Source of the DNA: Strigamia acuminata
Taxonomy: Eukaryota; Arthropoda; Chilopoda; Geophilomorpha; Linotaeniidae
Assembly: GCA_949358305.1 (NCBI GenBank)
Contig: OX442316.1
Location: 4,092,001-4,156,000, forward strand
Direction of reading: 5' to 3'
Length of the DNA: 64,000 nt
Every line of letters begins with the position of its first letter. The stretch's first letter is position 1. Shown here piece by piece: positions 36,130 through 47,242 of the stretch. A program made the position numbers and the translations under genes. The notes under the pieces are model-generated. The model was given only the letters and a program-made list of their open reading frames with translations. It made no database searches and was not told the origin of the DNA.

Positions 36130-36835
36130 TGGCCAGTGCCCCAGAAAGGGGCCCCGACTGCGAAGATCCGTCGTTATCGCTATATAACAGATATTGTATT
36201 AGTATTAAGCTGATAAGAACAGATACTACACTTTGATCATTTTCCTAATTCAGAAAAACGTAATCGACGTCGGAGTTTTTACAAAAAAAATGGACAGATG
36301 GTTAGGGGTTATAGCTAGACGCAACGCAAGGAAACTGACGCAAACTGCGTCCAAAAATTCTTGACGTTGACGCCAATTCCTGCTTCAACTCCAAGTTGAA
36401 GTAAGCGACGCAACGCAAGGAAAGGTCTTGCGGCAACCAATCACGATTGACTCCAACTCTCGTCGATTCACGTCTGGTTGGCAAGACTTTGTCACATGGA
36501 AACAGGCCGCCATTTTCGGATTCTGGAACTAGTTCTAGCACTAGATCCAATTCCAGGTTTCATTGAAACCATCTGATTGGCCAGACGCAACATCAATTGT
36601 TTCAGCTCTGTTCACACAGTGCCCTACAGTGTGAACAGACTCTGCGTTGCATTGTGAACACAAGCGTGAACCTAGCTTTAGAAAGGGGCCCCGACGAGAC
36701 GCAAGACTACGAAAGGGCACGTCGTTACCGGTATAACAGAATTGTATCAGATATTAAGCTGATAAGAACAGATACTACACTTTGATTTTATATAGTAATT
36801 CAGAAAAACGTAGTCGACGTCGCAAATACCCAAAA
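36130..36835. repeat. Direct duplication flanking a ~400-bp segment
   Basis: GAAAGGGGCCCCGAC and, ~70 bases on, TTAAGCTGATAAGAACAGAT, ending near AATTCAGAAAAACGTA, occur at ~36145-36265 and again at ~36680-36815 in the same orientation. The segment between contains GACGCAACGCAAGGAAA repeated twice and a short inverted pair around TTCACACAG/TGTGAAC. This looks like a transposon or LTR-like remnant, but no coding part remains. Confidence 0.55.
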
Positions 36836-37672
36836 TAATTTATTTAAACAAGAAATTTCCATCAGAATAAAGTAGAAACTTGTGATTATTTTAAATTCTG
36901 TGGTTTATATTGCAGTATCCCTTTAATTTTTTTTCCGGCCTATAAACAGCGCTTAAAAATAACAAAATCGACCAACAGGGAGCAATAAACCACAATCACA
37001 AACACATTAACAGATTATTGGGATAAGAGAAGCGCTTCAACTATACACGAGTGTAGAAGTGGAATTTGAAAACAAGTTGATAAATGGTCAATGAGAATGC
37101 GTGTTAACTAAACGCATTCCCCTTTAAACTTTGGTGCGTCGTCTCGAGTTGCTTGACGGCAGGAGATCTCTCTCTCGCGTCTTCATCTGCAGGTTTTCTC
37201 TCTCCCCCCTCGCGCTCTCTCTTTCTGTATACACTTAATGGCCTTCCCACCCGATTCCGTGGACTTGACTGTACCAACCCAGCTGAGGTCAATGGAGTCG
37301 CCTCAACAAACGACGCCTCCTTCGCTGCGTGGTGCACAAAACACTTCTTTGCTTCACGGTGCAGGATAGTGCTATTTATGGGTTTGCATGGTTTCTAACA
37401 AGCGATGTGCAAATTGCCCCAACTAGTTGACCTAAAGAGAGATAAATAGCATTATTGATGAGATGCATGGGTTGGAGGAGGGTTTTCTTGATTATTTTTT
37501 AATAAAGGGTGTATTTTGGGGTTTATTTTTTGTTGGAGAAACGAATTGATAAATAGTTATTGGTTTAATAAAATTTGATTTTTTTATTTTAAAATTTATT
37601 TTGTGTTTCAAAAAATTAAATTTTTGTATCGAAAAACCAATTTCAATACTTAAATAGTTTTTGTATCAAATG

Positions 37673-38140
37673 CTAATTTTGCTGTCAAAAATCTAATTTT
37701 TGATGTCAAAAATCTAATTTTTGATGTCAAAAATCTAATTTTTGATGTCAAAAATCTAATTTTTGCTGTCAAAAATCTAATTTTTGCTGTCCAAATATCA
37801 ATTTTGGGTATGAGAATACCAATTTTTGGTATCAGAATATCAATTTTTGGTATCAGAATATCAATTTTTAGTATCAGAATTCCAATTTTTGCTATCAGAA
37901 TACCAATTTTTGTATCAAAATGCCAATTTTGGGTATCAGAATACCAATTTTGGGTATTAGAATATCAATTTTTGGTATCAGAATATCAATTTTTGTATCA
38001 GAATTCCAATTTTTGGTATCAGAATACCAATTTTTAGTATCAGAATACCAATTTTGTATCAAAATACTAATTCTAGCTATGAAAAATCAAATTTTTGCTG
38101 TCAAAATACCAATGTCCGCTAACAAAAAACCAATTTTTGC
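37673..38140. repeat. Two adjoining ~20-bp minisatellites; the right-hand one has palindromic units
   Basis: Bases 37673-37795 repeat AAAAATCTAATTTTTGATGTC. Bases 37797-38140 repeat GAATACCAATTTTTGGTATC, whose core TACCAATTTTTGGTA is nearly its own inverse. Spurious ISIFGIR-type frames result. Confidence 0.9.
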
Positions 38141-40958
38141 TATCAAAAAACCCTTTTCTGACACAAAATAAGAAAATCTGAGACACAAAATGACCAGATT
38201 TCAATATCCCCGACCAAAACTCAAGAAATCGATAAAATAAAAATAAAAAAAATAAAAAAAAATTAAAAACCCAAAATTTTATTTTTAAAAAAAAAAATCG
38301 ATTTTCCAAACGCAAAAACGACAACATTTACCCAACACCACAATCAAGCGCGCAAAATTCCCCATCAACATGACACAAATCCACGCCTTCGAGTTTCCCA
38401 CCATAGCACAACCAAACAGAAATATTTCAACCATTTTGCCCAAACACGCGAAATTTACTCTCCAATGTTTACTCAAACACCGTACCCAAGAGCCCGCACG
38501 TGCCATGGAATTCGAGAACTCGGTAAGAAGCACCACGGCCCTTGTAAATACGAGAAGAATGCCTCGAATTCGCATTGCAGGTGTTGTCCACACTCGAACA
38601 TTCCAAAAGCCCCCCACCACCCGCCCCCCGCCGCCCCTCGTCATTCCAGACGGGACCGTAGTGAAGGGGGTTGAGTGGGAGGGACTCGGATTAAACCCGA
38701 CCCAGAATGGACGGATTCCAACGCCATGGGTGGCCCAACGCGCCCCCTTGTGCCCGCTCAGTCAATATTCAATGCCGACTCAATGCACTCGTTTTCCACC
38801 TGGCCCGATAGGGTTAAGCTAATTGTCCCGGTATTAGTGTCAGGTGTAGTTTTGATGAAGAGGAAAAGGTTGTTCACTTGCCAAGCATGAAGCATTGCAG
38901 ACAGGAATGTCTGAAAAGGAAGGGACTGTCATGGCAGCCGTGAAATGAGAGGCAATTACATGAACGAGGCACCTGTGCTGTCGGCTTGCAATGATGGATG
39001 ATGCGACACTTGTCGTTTTTAACATTGACTCGGCTTCGCGCCTTGATTGCCTATAGAGATGCAATTGTGCGATCGGGTCAGGGAACTGTGCATACTTTTT
39101 TTTTTTTTTTTTTTTTTTGGTTTTTTTTGGGGGGGTTTTTATTTTTTTTTGTTTTTTAAAAAGTACTCCCGGGGGAGGAAAGTGAGAAGTAAGTAATAAG
39201 TAGCTGTGAACTAAAGGGAGCTGTCGTTAATTTTGTTGACACGGTGCTGGAGTTAGCGCCTCTCATTACATATAATTTCCCTTTGGTAAATATTGATGTT
39301 GCCAGCGATTAAGCCAATGAAAAACAAACAATGCAGTTTGTTCGCGCCAGTCCTTCTGCTTTGTAGATACGTTGCACGATGCGTCAAAGTGGTTTGGTGG
39401 ATTTTTTTTAATTGGGGTTTTTGTTTTTGGTTTTTTTTTTTTGGTTTTACGCATGCGCGGTTGGAGTGGGGAGTATGTAAAGTGGTTTGGTTTGGTGTGT
39501 TGGTCGTTTCCGGGGTTTGGAAGGATGGAATGGCACGAAATATTTATTTGGTGAAATCAATTTTAATTTTTTTGATTTTGATTTTTTTTTTAGTCATTCC
39601 CGGCTTCTGTTAAGGTATTTACGTCGAAATTGTCGACATTATTGGTTAAATCAATTTTCCTCGGTTTTTACCTGAAGATTTTTCAATTTTTCAATTTTTT
39701 CCAATTTTTTCCAATTTTTTTTTTTTTATTATAAAAATCTCGAAATATGGACTAATCATTGTTATTTACATTCAACTAAAATCCATCGAAAATACATAAA
39801 AAAAAATTAAAAAATTAAAAAAATAAAAACTTTTATTCCATTCCATATTTATTTGATTTGTGCAGCGCGGCGAAGCCCAGGGGCAGCCGAATTCTTTAAT
39901 TCCAGCATTTTTTCCACCCAAAAATCTTCAGATTTAAAAAAAACTTTCTGATTTCCATCCGTCGCATAAATTAAAGCGAGAAGGAATTTCCTTGTGCGAT
40001 TTAATGGCAGAAAAATGCGCCGTGCTCATGAGAAACGCCAGCACGGCTGAGCGCAGTGCAAAGAAGCCAGCCAACCGACAAAAACAACACATTTAATATA
40101 CAATACACCTCTTTGGGTTCCCTGCTCGCCTCGGGCCCTGATGGCGTGGTCATCTACACCGAGTGTTGTATTGCTAGCAAAATTCGATCTGTTAGGCTCC
40201 TGCAATGCGCTCGCTGACCCTCCATTTGACAGGCAGTTAATTGAATGCCCAACTGTCACGCGGTGTCCTGTCTCCAACTGGGTGGTCTTACACTGCAAAG
40301 CGTCAACTACTTCCCACATTGATGGACGTTGTGTGTGTGTGCGCGCCACAATCTCGAGGAGTTTATCAAGGGGATCGATGTTCCATCCAGATGGCAGCTT
40401 TTCTCGTCTCACTGTCTTTTCTTTGCGGAGGGACCTCCCCCGTGTCCTCCCCTCATTACATATATTGGTGTGTGGGATTGGTGGAGGTTGGAGGCTCCTC
40501 CCACACCAAAATGGATCCCTCTGTGCTGGGTGATGAAAGATGGTGGATGGAAGGATGGATGGGGATGGGGATGGGGATGAAAAACAGAGGTTTTTGTTGT
40601 CTGGTGTGTGGTGTGAATTGGTGTGTGGTTGGATTGTAATTAGCTGGATGTTTTGTTGTTTTGTTCGTTGGTTTTTTTGGTTTTTTTTTTTTTAGTTTTT
40701 TTTTTTTTTTTTGGTTGGATTTTATTTGGTTTTGTTTGTTTCTTTGAAATTGTGGGTTTGTTTTATGTGGTCTTTGTTTTTTTAATTTTTGGTAGAGAGT
40801 TTAAATTTAGAATTTGGATGAAAGGTTATTGTGTTAAAAAGGTGGAAATTTGGTTTAGAAATTGTTTATTAAATTGGATGAGGCAGTTGTTGGAGCAGAA
40901 TTAAGCGTAGAATGACTTCATCCAAAGACCCGGGTTGGTTTTGATAATTATTGCTGTG

Positions 40959-41011
40959 CCAATTGTTGGAAGAATTGGTAAAAAATTTTCACCAATTCTT
41001 TCAACAATTGG
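40959..41011. repeat. Perfect-arm small hairpin at the edge of a minisatellite
   Basis: 21-bp arms at 40959-40979 and 40991-41011 (CCAATTGTTGGAAGAATTGGT and its inverse, one mismatch) around an 11-base loop. Confidence 0.8.
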
Positions 41012-41014
41012 CAA

Positions 41015-41712
41015 TTTTGTCAATTTTTGTCAATTTTTGTCAAATTTTTGTCAATTTTTGTTGCCAATTTTTTGTCAAATTTTGTCAATTTTTGTCAAAT
41101 TTTGTCAAATTTTGTCAAATTTTTTGTCAAATTTTGTCAAATTTTTGTCAAATTTTTGTCAAATTTTGTCAAATTTTGTTGAATTATTTTTAAAATTTTT
41201 TGTCAAAGTTTGTTGAATTATTTTTACAATTTTTTGTCAATTTTTGTAGTTAATTTTTTGTCAAATTTTGTCAAATTTTGTCAAATTTTGTCAAATTTTG
41301 TCAAATTTTGTCAAATTTTGTCAAATTTTGTCAAATTTTGGCAAATTTTGGCAAATTTTGGCAAATTTTGGCAAATTTTGGCAAATTCTTGTCAAATTTT
41401 GACAAATTCTTGTCAAATTTTTGTCAATTTTTGGTCAAATTTATGTCAAATTTTGGTCAAATTTATGTCAAATTTTGGTCAAATTTATGTCAAATTTTGG
41501 TCAAATTTATGTCAAATTTTGGTCAAATTTATGTCAAATTTTGGTCAAATTTTTGTCAATTTTTTGTCAATTTTTGGTCAAATTTATGTCAAATTTTGGT
41601 CAAATTTTTGTCAATTTTTGGTCAAATTTATGTCAATTTTTGGTCAAATTTTTGTCAATTTTTGTCAATTTTTGTCAATTTTGGTCAATTTTTGTCAAAA
41701 TTTTGTCAAATA
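41015..41712. repeat. 9-19-bp GTCAAATTTT minisatellite (~700 bp)
   Basis: Blocks of GTCAAATTTT, GCAAATTTTG and a higher-order GTCAAATTTATGTCAAATTT arrangement. It keeps three plus-strand frames open (NFCQILSNF repeats). These frames are an artefact of the repeat, not a gene. Confidence 0.95.
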
Positions 41713-42451
41713 TTTTTCAATTTTCAATCATTAAAACAACAAATAGCTTCTCTGAATGCAATTGCCGAATAACAATTACTAAGAATGCAAAATACTAAAA
41801 ACAAGCCGTTAGAAAAATATACACAAAACCAAAACTAAGAAATAACATATAATTCCAACAAACATCAATTTACACAAATTTATTTATAAAATTCAAGTGT
41901 TTTTCTTTTTTTTCCCTTCTCTCACTCATTAGTGGTCTTAACGACTTGACAACACTGAAGCAAGATGATTTCTTTTGAACACTCGCTACAATGTTTATAT
42001 CAAAAACAAGACTAGACTGACCTTCCCTTTTTACACAAACACAACGTGCGATTGTCGTGCCGTCATGGGTGGGCTTTTCTCAACTGCCCGTCTCCAACTT
42101 TACAATCTTCCCGCGCCGATTGGACGTCGTCCGGGCAACCACATCCGTAACTGACGTGTGTGGCGCTCTGGCCCCCTCCCAGAACACCACCGAGACAATA
42201 CGACTCCTTCACTTTGCAATGTTTGTTGCCAGATTGCTAAATATTCATTCCGGAAAACGGGGGGAACGGAAAAAAATCAATCCCAACCCCCAATTTTAAG
42301 CAAACAACAACAAACTCACTTTCCAACCACACAATCTGCCATCAGTCAGTGGTTTACACGTCCCACACACGATTTACGGCAAACAACACTACTTTTACAA
42401 GGTATACAGCGATAGACATTGAATAATTTGCATTTTCAGATAGTTTAACGT

Positions 42452-43039
42452 ATGCAAATTCAGTTTGCAGCGGCAATATATGCGATTATGGATCCGTACG
42501 ATCGAAGCGCTGAATATTGTGGGCAGCACGGCTTCGCGACACCAATATCGATCGTCCAGTGTCCGTACAAAGCCGGATTAATCGGCGCCGGAGGAGATTG
42601 TTTGCGGGAAAAACCGCCGTATTCGTATATAGCTCTTATAGTTCTCGCCATTCAGTCGAGTTCGGAGCAGAAAATGACGCTCAATTCCATTTATCAGTTC
42701 GTTTTAGACACTTTTCCGTATTATAGACATTACAAACAGGGCTGGCAGAATTCGATTCGCCATAATTTGTCGTTGAACGAGTGTTTTGTCAGATTGCCAC
42801 GCGAGAAGGGACAGCCGGGTAAAGGGAGTTATTGGACTCTGAATACCGATGGTCAAGATATGTTTGAGAACGGGAATTTCCGCAGGAGGAAGAGGAAAGC
42901 GTGCCGCGGCGCACCGGCACCCGTCGCTTATTCCTGCCCGATTTTAAGCAGCAAAGCCGCGCTGTTTACGATTGATAATATCATTGGTGCGGCGCAACGA
43001 CCGCAAATTCCCGATGCTGAATTGAATTTTTTCTTTTGA
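42452..43039 (+). CDS. FoxL1: Forkhead transcription factor FoxL1, 195 aa, single exon
   Basis: Nuclear transcription factor of the mesodermal Fox cluster. ATG at 42452 follows an in-frame TAA; an internal ATG at 42488 ([12 protein letters not shown]) is the alternative start. The forkhead domain covers ~53-148: [16 protein letters not shown], the recognition helix [32 protein letters not shown] and [13 protein letters not shown]. The REKG...ENGN-RRRKRK combination is FoxL1-like and unlike FoxL2 or FoxC. A C-terminal FTIDNIIG (172-179) resembles the short hydrophobic F-x-[IV]-D-x-I motif of FoxL1 and FoxC. The protein is short, and its codons are less GC-rich than FoxC. Confidence 0.9.
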   Translation: MQIQFAAAIYAIMDPYDRSAEYCGQHGFATPISIVQCPYKAGLIGAGGDCLREKPPYSYIALIVLAIQSSSEQKMTLNSIYQFVLDTFPYYRHYKQGWQNSIRHNLSLNECFVRLPREKGQPGKGSYWTLNTDGQDMFENGNFRRRKRKACRGAPAPVAYSCPILSSKAALFTIDNIIGAAQRPQIPDAELNFFF

Positions 43040-43069
43040 AAAAAAATGTGTAAAATTGTTTTTAAATGA

Positions 43070-43075
43070 ATTAAA
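43070..43075 (+). terminator. Candidate FoxL1 polyadenylation signal
   Basis: ATTAAA 31 bases past the stop, followed by a GT-rich stretch. Confidence 0.4.
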
Positions 43076-44394
43076 ACGTTGGAATGTGTGTTGATTGGTG
43101 GAATAATAGGGAAATGTAAATTTAAATGGTTGTAATCTTTAATTTAACAGTTGGGGAGCTCTGATCCGACGAATCAATACGTTTTGTTGTGTGAACAATT
43201 TGCTAGCAGCAGACTAAAGCCGCGCTGTATACACTGCAAATATTTAATGCATAAAATATGTATTTTTTGGGGTTGGTGGGTAAATAATTAAAAATACATG
43301 ATTTTTGTATTTTGATGGTTTTTTTTTATGGTTTTTCTGGTGAAATTTATTTGAAAGGCAATTCGTGGAATTTGTTTTATACAGACACAGGTGACTTGCA
43401 CATGTATAAATTTACAGAAAATATTTATCCAATCACATGATGCCATTTAAATGGTTGAGTTCGTTTGGTGTTTTGATTTTAAAGATTAATATAAACATGA
43501 TTTTTGAATCGTTTCTGTATTTGGTTATTTTAGTAAACAATTTGATTGTAATATTGTTGTTGTAATAAAATCGATAGATTTTGACTTGAATTTTATAGCG
43601 TTAATTTATTTCGTGTTTTGTTTAGTTAGAAAGAAGGGAAAAAAATGTATGAGCTCATGCTGTATTGACTCATTTAATCTGTATTACCCTGTGTGACCAA
43701 ATGAAGCAGAACCCACATCCTCTGTCCATTTTCAACTCGCATGCACAAACAAACAGCAGGAGGAATTTTTTTAGTTTTTTAAAAAAAAAACATTTAAAGA
43801 GAAATTACTCAAAGCACAACTGCACACTCTAAGTAAATATACACACGACAAAATTATTAATCTATTTTAATTTAACCTTAACTGTACTGTACAGAAGAGA
43901 AATGTGTTTTGGTATACAGAGAAAACAAAATCAACATCGTTTAAAAATCCAAACAAATCCTCATTCAACAACTACTCATTCTTATAATTATAATCTCATG
44001 TTATAAAATCCATTTCCTCAAGTCCTGTTTCTCGCATTATATGTGCAGTAATTGCAATACAACATGATTCCAATGATGTATAAGAAGGATTAGCAAATTA
44101 TTTAATCTATTGATATTCTTGGCATCTGGTCAGTATTTGTCAGGTGATAATATTAAAACAATAGGTACATTTTGATGTTTTTTGTGTGTGTATAAAATGA
44201 ATGGACACCAAAACCAGCCTTAAACCATCATCAAAAACCACAACCGGAGTAGTTTTGAAGTTGTTTACGCTTGGTTTTGGTTTTTATTCTCATATAGACC
44301 TCATCCAAATACCTCCAATTTAGACAATCCCAAGAAAACTGAGTCGTTTTTCGTGGGTCAAATTAAAACCTCTTAGGATCGGCTGAAAACTGCG

Positions 44395-44534
44395 ATCTAC
44401 ACTACTCGCCGATAGGACGCTTGATGTTTAACGTGATGCTCTTTGGTTTAGTGAACGCACCGAGCACTTTTCGGAAGTTAATCGAGAGTGTTTTGGGCGA
44501 TATGTTACATCAGTTTGTACGTAGACGTGTGCGT
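44395..44534 (+). pseudogene. Ty3/gypsy reverse-transcriptase remnant
   Basis: From 44410 one frame reads RLMFNVMLFGLVNAPSTFRK and continues LIESVLGDMLHQFV. This is the gypsy-type reverse-transcriptase segment just before the catalytic YLDD (the family pattern is F..MPFGL.NAP.TFQ..M). An in-frame stop lies immediately upstream, the YLDD region is not intact, and no LTRs or other pol domains are visible. It is a short dead fragment. Confidence 0.75.
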
Positions 44535-46714
44535 AGAAATGTGCGCAACGGTTAGATCAATCGGTATAATGATTCTAATTAGTGTTTTATTTTATGCTAA
44601 TTTTACATAGGAGGCGCTGGGGGTACAGCGCCAATAACAAACGGTGTTAGAAAATACTGGCAATGCAGTGAAGCGAAACACAGCACTAATCCACCTCAAA
44701 AAAAGTGCGTAAAAACAGAATTCCGTCGAAAGAAATGAACCATTCACTTGCAAAACCCCAACACCAAACAATCTCATGGTGTCACACGAAACAAACAGTT
44801 TGTTCGTTTGTGGTGACGATCCACATCGAGTCTTCTTACAAATAATAGACTGCGATATATAGGAATAGATTGAGCGTACTCAATCATAGCCAACACTTCA
44901 TCCACTCCCTAGGGAATTCCACACATAATCTCTCGGGTTCCTCTATGTCTCGACCCCTTTTCCTCACCCCACCCGACAAGTAGCCAGCCTCCACAATTGG
45001 CCATCTTATAAAAACACTCGTGGGCTAATCCCGAACCAACCACACAAGTACCCCCGAAACGGATGAAGAGGAAAGGAGGCAGCGAGCATGGAGTGAGTAA
45101 AGTCTATAGCAGGCCCAGAGGGCTGTGAAAAGAGAGAAACCACGAGGCAACCATCAGGCCTTGCTCTAGGATAATCCTGTGGAGTAGTTGGCCAAACTCA
45201 AAAGCACAGTCCTGTTTTTCTTACTTAGATAAACAGTGCCGGGAGGAAGCTATGAGTTGGACTCTTCGCTCTCTCTCTCTCTCTCTCTCTCGTTCTCTCA
45301 TCTCTCCACCAGATGGCCACACAAAAGCGACTTGGCCCAATGCCCTTTGCTCAGCTGAAACTTCAGGACGCCCTCAAGGATGTTGGTCGTTCGTTCGATA
45401 ACAAATTCATGTTCTGTAATAAAATTCAGTGGGGAATCGCTTTCATCCAGAAAATTGGGGGCTTGGAAGTTGGAAACTATGGTAATGTAATGCAGGAGAA
45501 ACATCTGTAATGAGTGGTTGGAGATGGTAGGTAGTGGCCACTGGTCAACTCCTCATCTTTTTTCTCTTGCTCGTGTTGCTGGCTTATTTGTCCAGTGTCT
45601 TGAGCATTAGGTAACAAAGAATTTTAATGACCAGCCAATGTTTGTTATAAGTTTTGTGAATAGTAATTAGTGGAAGTTGTGTTAGTGCAGTTTAAGGGAA
45701 CTGTGCGTTGTAGATGCGAATAAATGGAGGGGTTTTTAAGGGAAATGGATGGAACTGGTTTGATGAAGAGGTTTGGTCAAAAAAGTAGAAGAGAAGTCGT
45801 TTTTCAAGTGTTTTAGGTGTTTGTGTTTTTGTTTTTGGATGTTTAAAAATGTAAAAGGAAAAACACATACACTTAAAACACTTGAAATAGCAATTTTACT
45901 GTATTTACTGTATTCGTTTTGGATGGATTTATGTGTTTTTTTTAATATTTTTATTGATTTACACTTAATTTCTAGGGATTTGTGTTGTTTTTAATTTTAT
46001 TTTGGTGCACTAGATGTGCACACAAATTGTGAGGTGATGAGATGGATTCAAATATGTGGTGCCATCTAGTGGTCAGGCACTCAAATAGATGTAACATGCT
46101 TAATCATTGACTGTGATGCCATCTATTGGTAAAATTCGACAACTAAATAATATTTTTGAAATTTCCTGCCATGCTTGGCTGAAACAATGCAACTCTGCTG
46201 TGGAAAAGCTTATTTTGCTACAATTTAAGTTTTGTTTTTATTATTTGTGGCTAATCAACAGGTTGTTTGTGCAGTGTTTCTGGCATAATGATAACACTTA
46301 ATTGTTTTTGTTGCATAAATACAATTTTGGGATGTAATTATAGGGCAAACAACTTGTGGTAAATAATAAGTTCTTAGGTACACAAGAATATCAATTTGTG
46401 TTTAATAACATTTCTTTATGAACAAGAAAAAACATGCAAGCCATAGTTAATTTTCATTGGTCAACACCCTAGAACTATTGACTCTGACACTGTTTTTCTT
46501 TGGAAAGATATGATACAATTATTATAGTATAACATAATTACAACATTCTTTGTAAACAAAGTTACAAAATGTTAATCCAAACAACTGGAAACAGTATTTA
46601 ATTAATGCATAAACAAAAAAAAAGTAAATAAATATTTAAATATAAGTAAGTTATAAAGAGTATAAAAGTGTTTTTTTTTATTTGTCATATACGATGGATG
46701 CCGTATACTATAAT

Positions 46715-47080
46715 ACCGTACTGCCTCATATTAACGCCGGGTTTTAATAGGGGCTGGGGCCCGTTTAGGCACCAGGGAATGATATGTTCGAAACTTAACG
46801 TACAGTCGTGTTCAAAGAAACTGGACCCTCACTTTATGCTGGCAATTGAAATTGTGAGTAATTTCGTATTTTGCCACTAGGTGAAACACGGCTGTATATG
46901 TATCGCACGGTATTTTCGAACATACAAGTATGTGGTCACAACACGCCTTCACTGCTGCATTTTTTGGTTATGCGCCAGGCCCGAATGAGCGGCCGGGCTT
47001 CAAATAGGCGCCGGGGGAGGGAAGGTCTAATAAACACCCCGGCGTTTATTTCAGGCAGTCCGGTAGGCATTTATTTGATA
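46715..47080. mobile_element. MITE-C copy
   Basis: Left end TACTGCCTCATATTAACGCC and right end GGCGTTTATTTCAGGCAGT are inverted. GCCGGG and GCGCC blocks inside match the copies at 19095 and 50855. It lies just downstream of the serine-protease stop. Confidence 0.65.
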
Positions 47081-47242
47081 TTTGAGAGGTAGATCAATCA
47101 CAGTAAGAAAAATAGATTTACATTAGTATCTGAAATAAAAGCACATACTACAAAAACAAAGGTAAAAAAATCTGTCTCTAGAAGTAGACGGTTTTCTACT
47201 TTTACTTTTGCAGGATAAAAACTTAAAAATTTATCCGTAGTA

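Larger units (their letters stand above)
31026..42451. other. Noncoding interval between FoxC and FoxL1
   Basis: No forkhead or other recognisable coding exon, so no FoxF between the two Fox genes. It contains the FoxC 3' UTR, minisatellites (32385, 34190, 37673, 41015), a duplicated segment at ~36130-36830, microsatellites and long T runs. Between these are more complex blocks that could be cis-regulatory: ~33150-33560, 35400-35930, 37080-37400, 38450-38830, 40030-40540 and 41930-42420. Confidence 0.55.
43040..47242. other. Noncoding tract between FoxL1 and the serine protease
   Basis: Contains the FoxL1 3' UTR, AT-rich sequence, a gypsy reverse-transcriptase remnant (44395-44534), a CT microsatellite (~45268-45298), a palindromic MITE fragment near 45790-45895 and a MITE-C copy (46715-47080). 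Two ~66-codon frames on opposite strands at 45298-45510 have no recognisable features. Confidence 0.55.

Noticed and set aside
41210-41798. Three overlapping 125-174-codon frames of NFCQILSNF repeats
   Set aside because: All frames of the GTCAAATTTT array are open; an artefact of repeat composition.
45298-45510. Opposite-strand ~66-codon frames (MFLLHYITIVSNFQ and MATQKRLGPMPFAQ)
   Set aside because: Both are short and overlap each other, with no recognisable features, next to a CT microsatellite.
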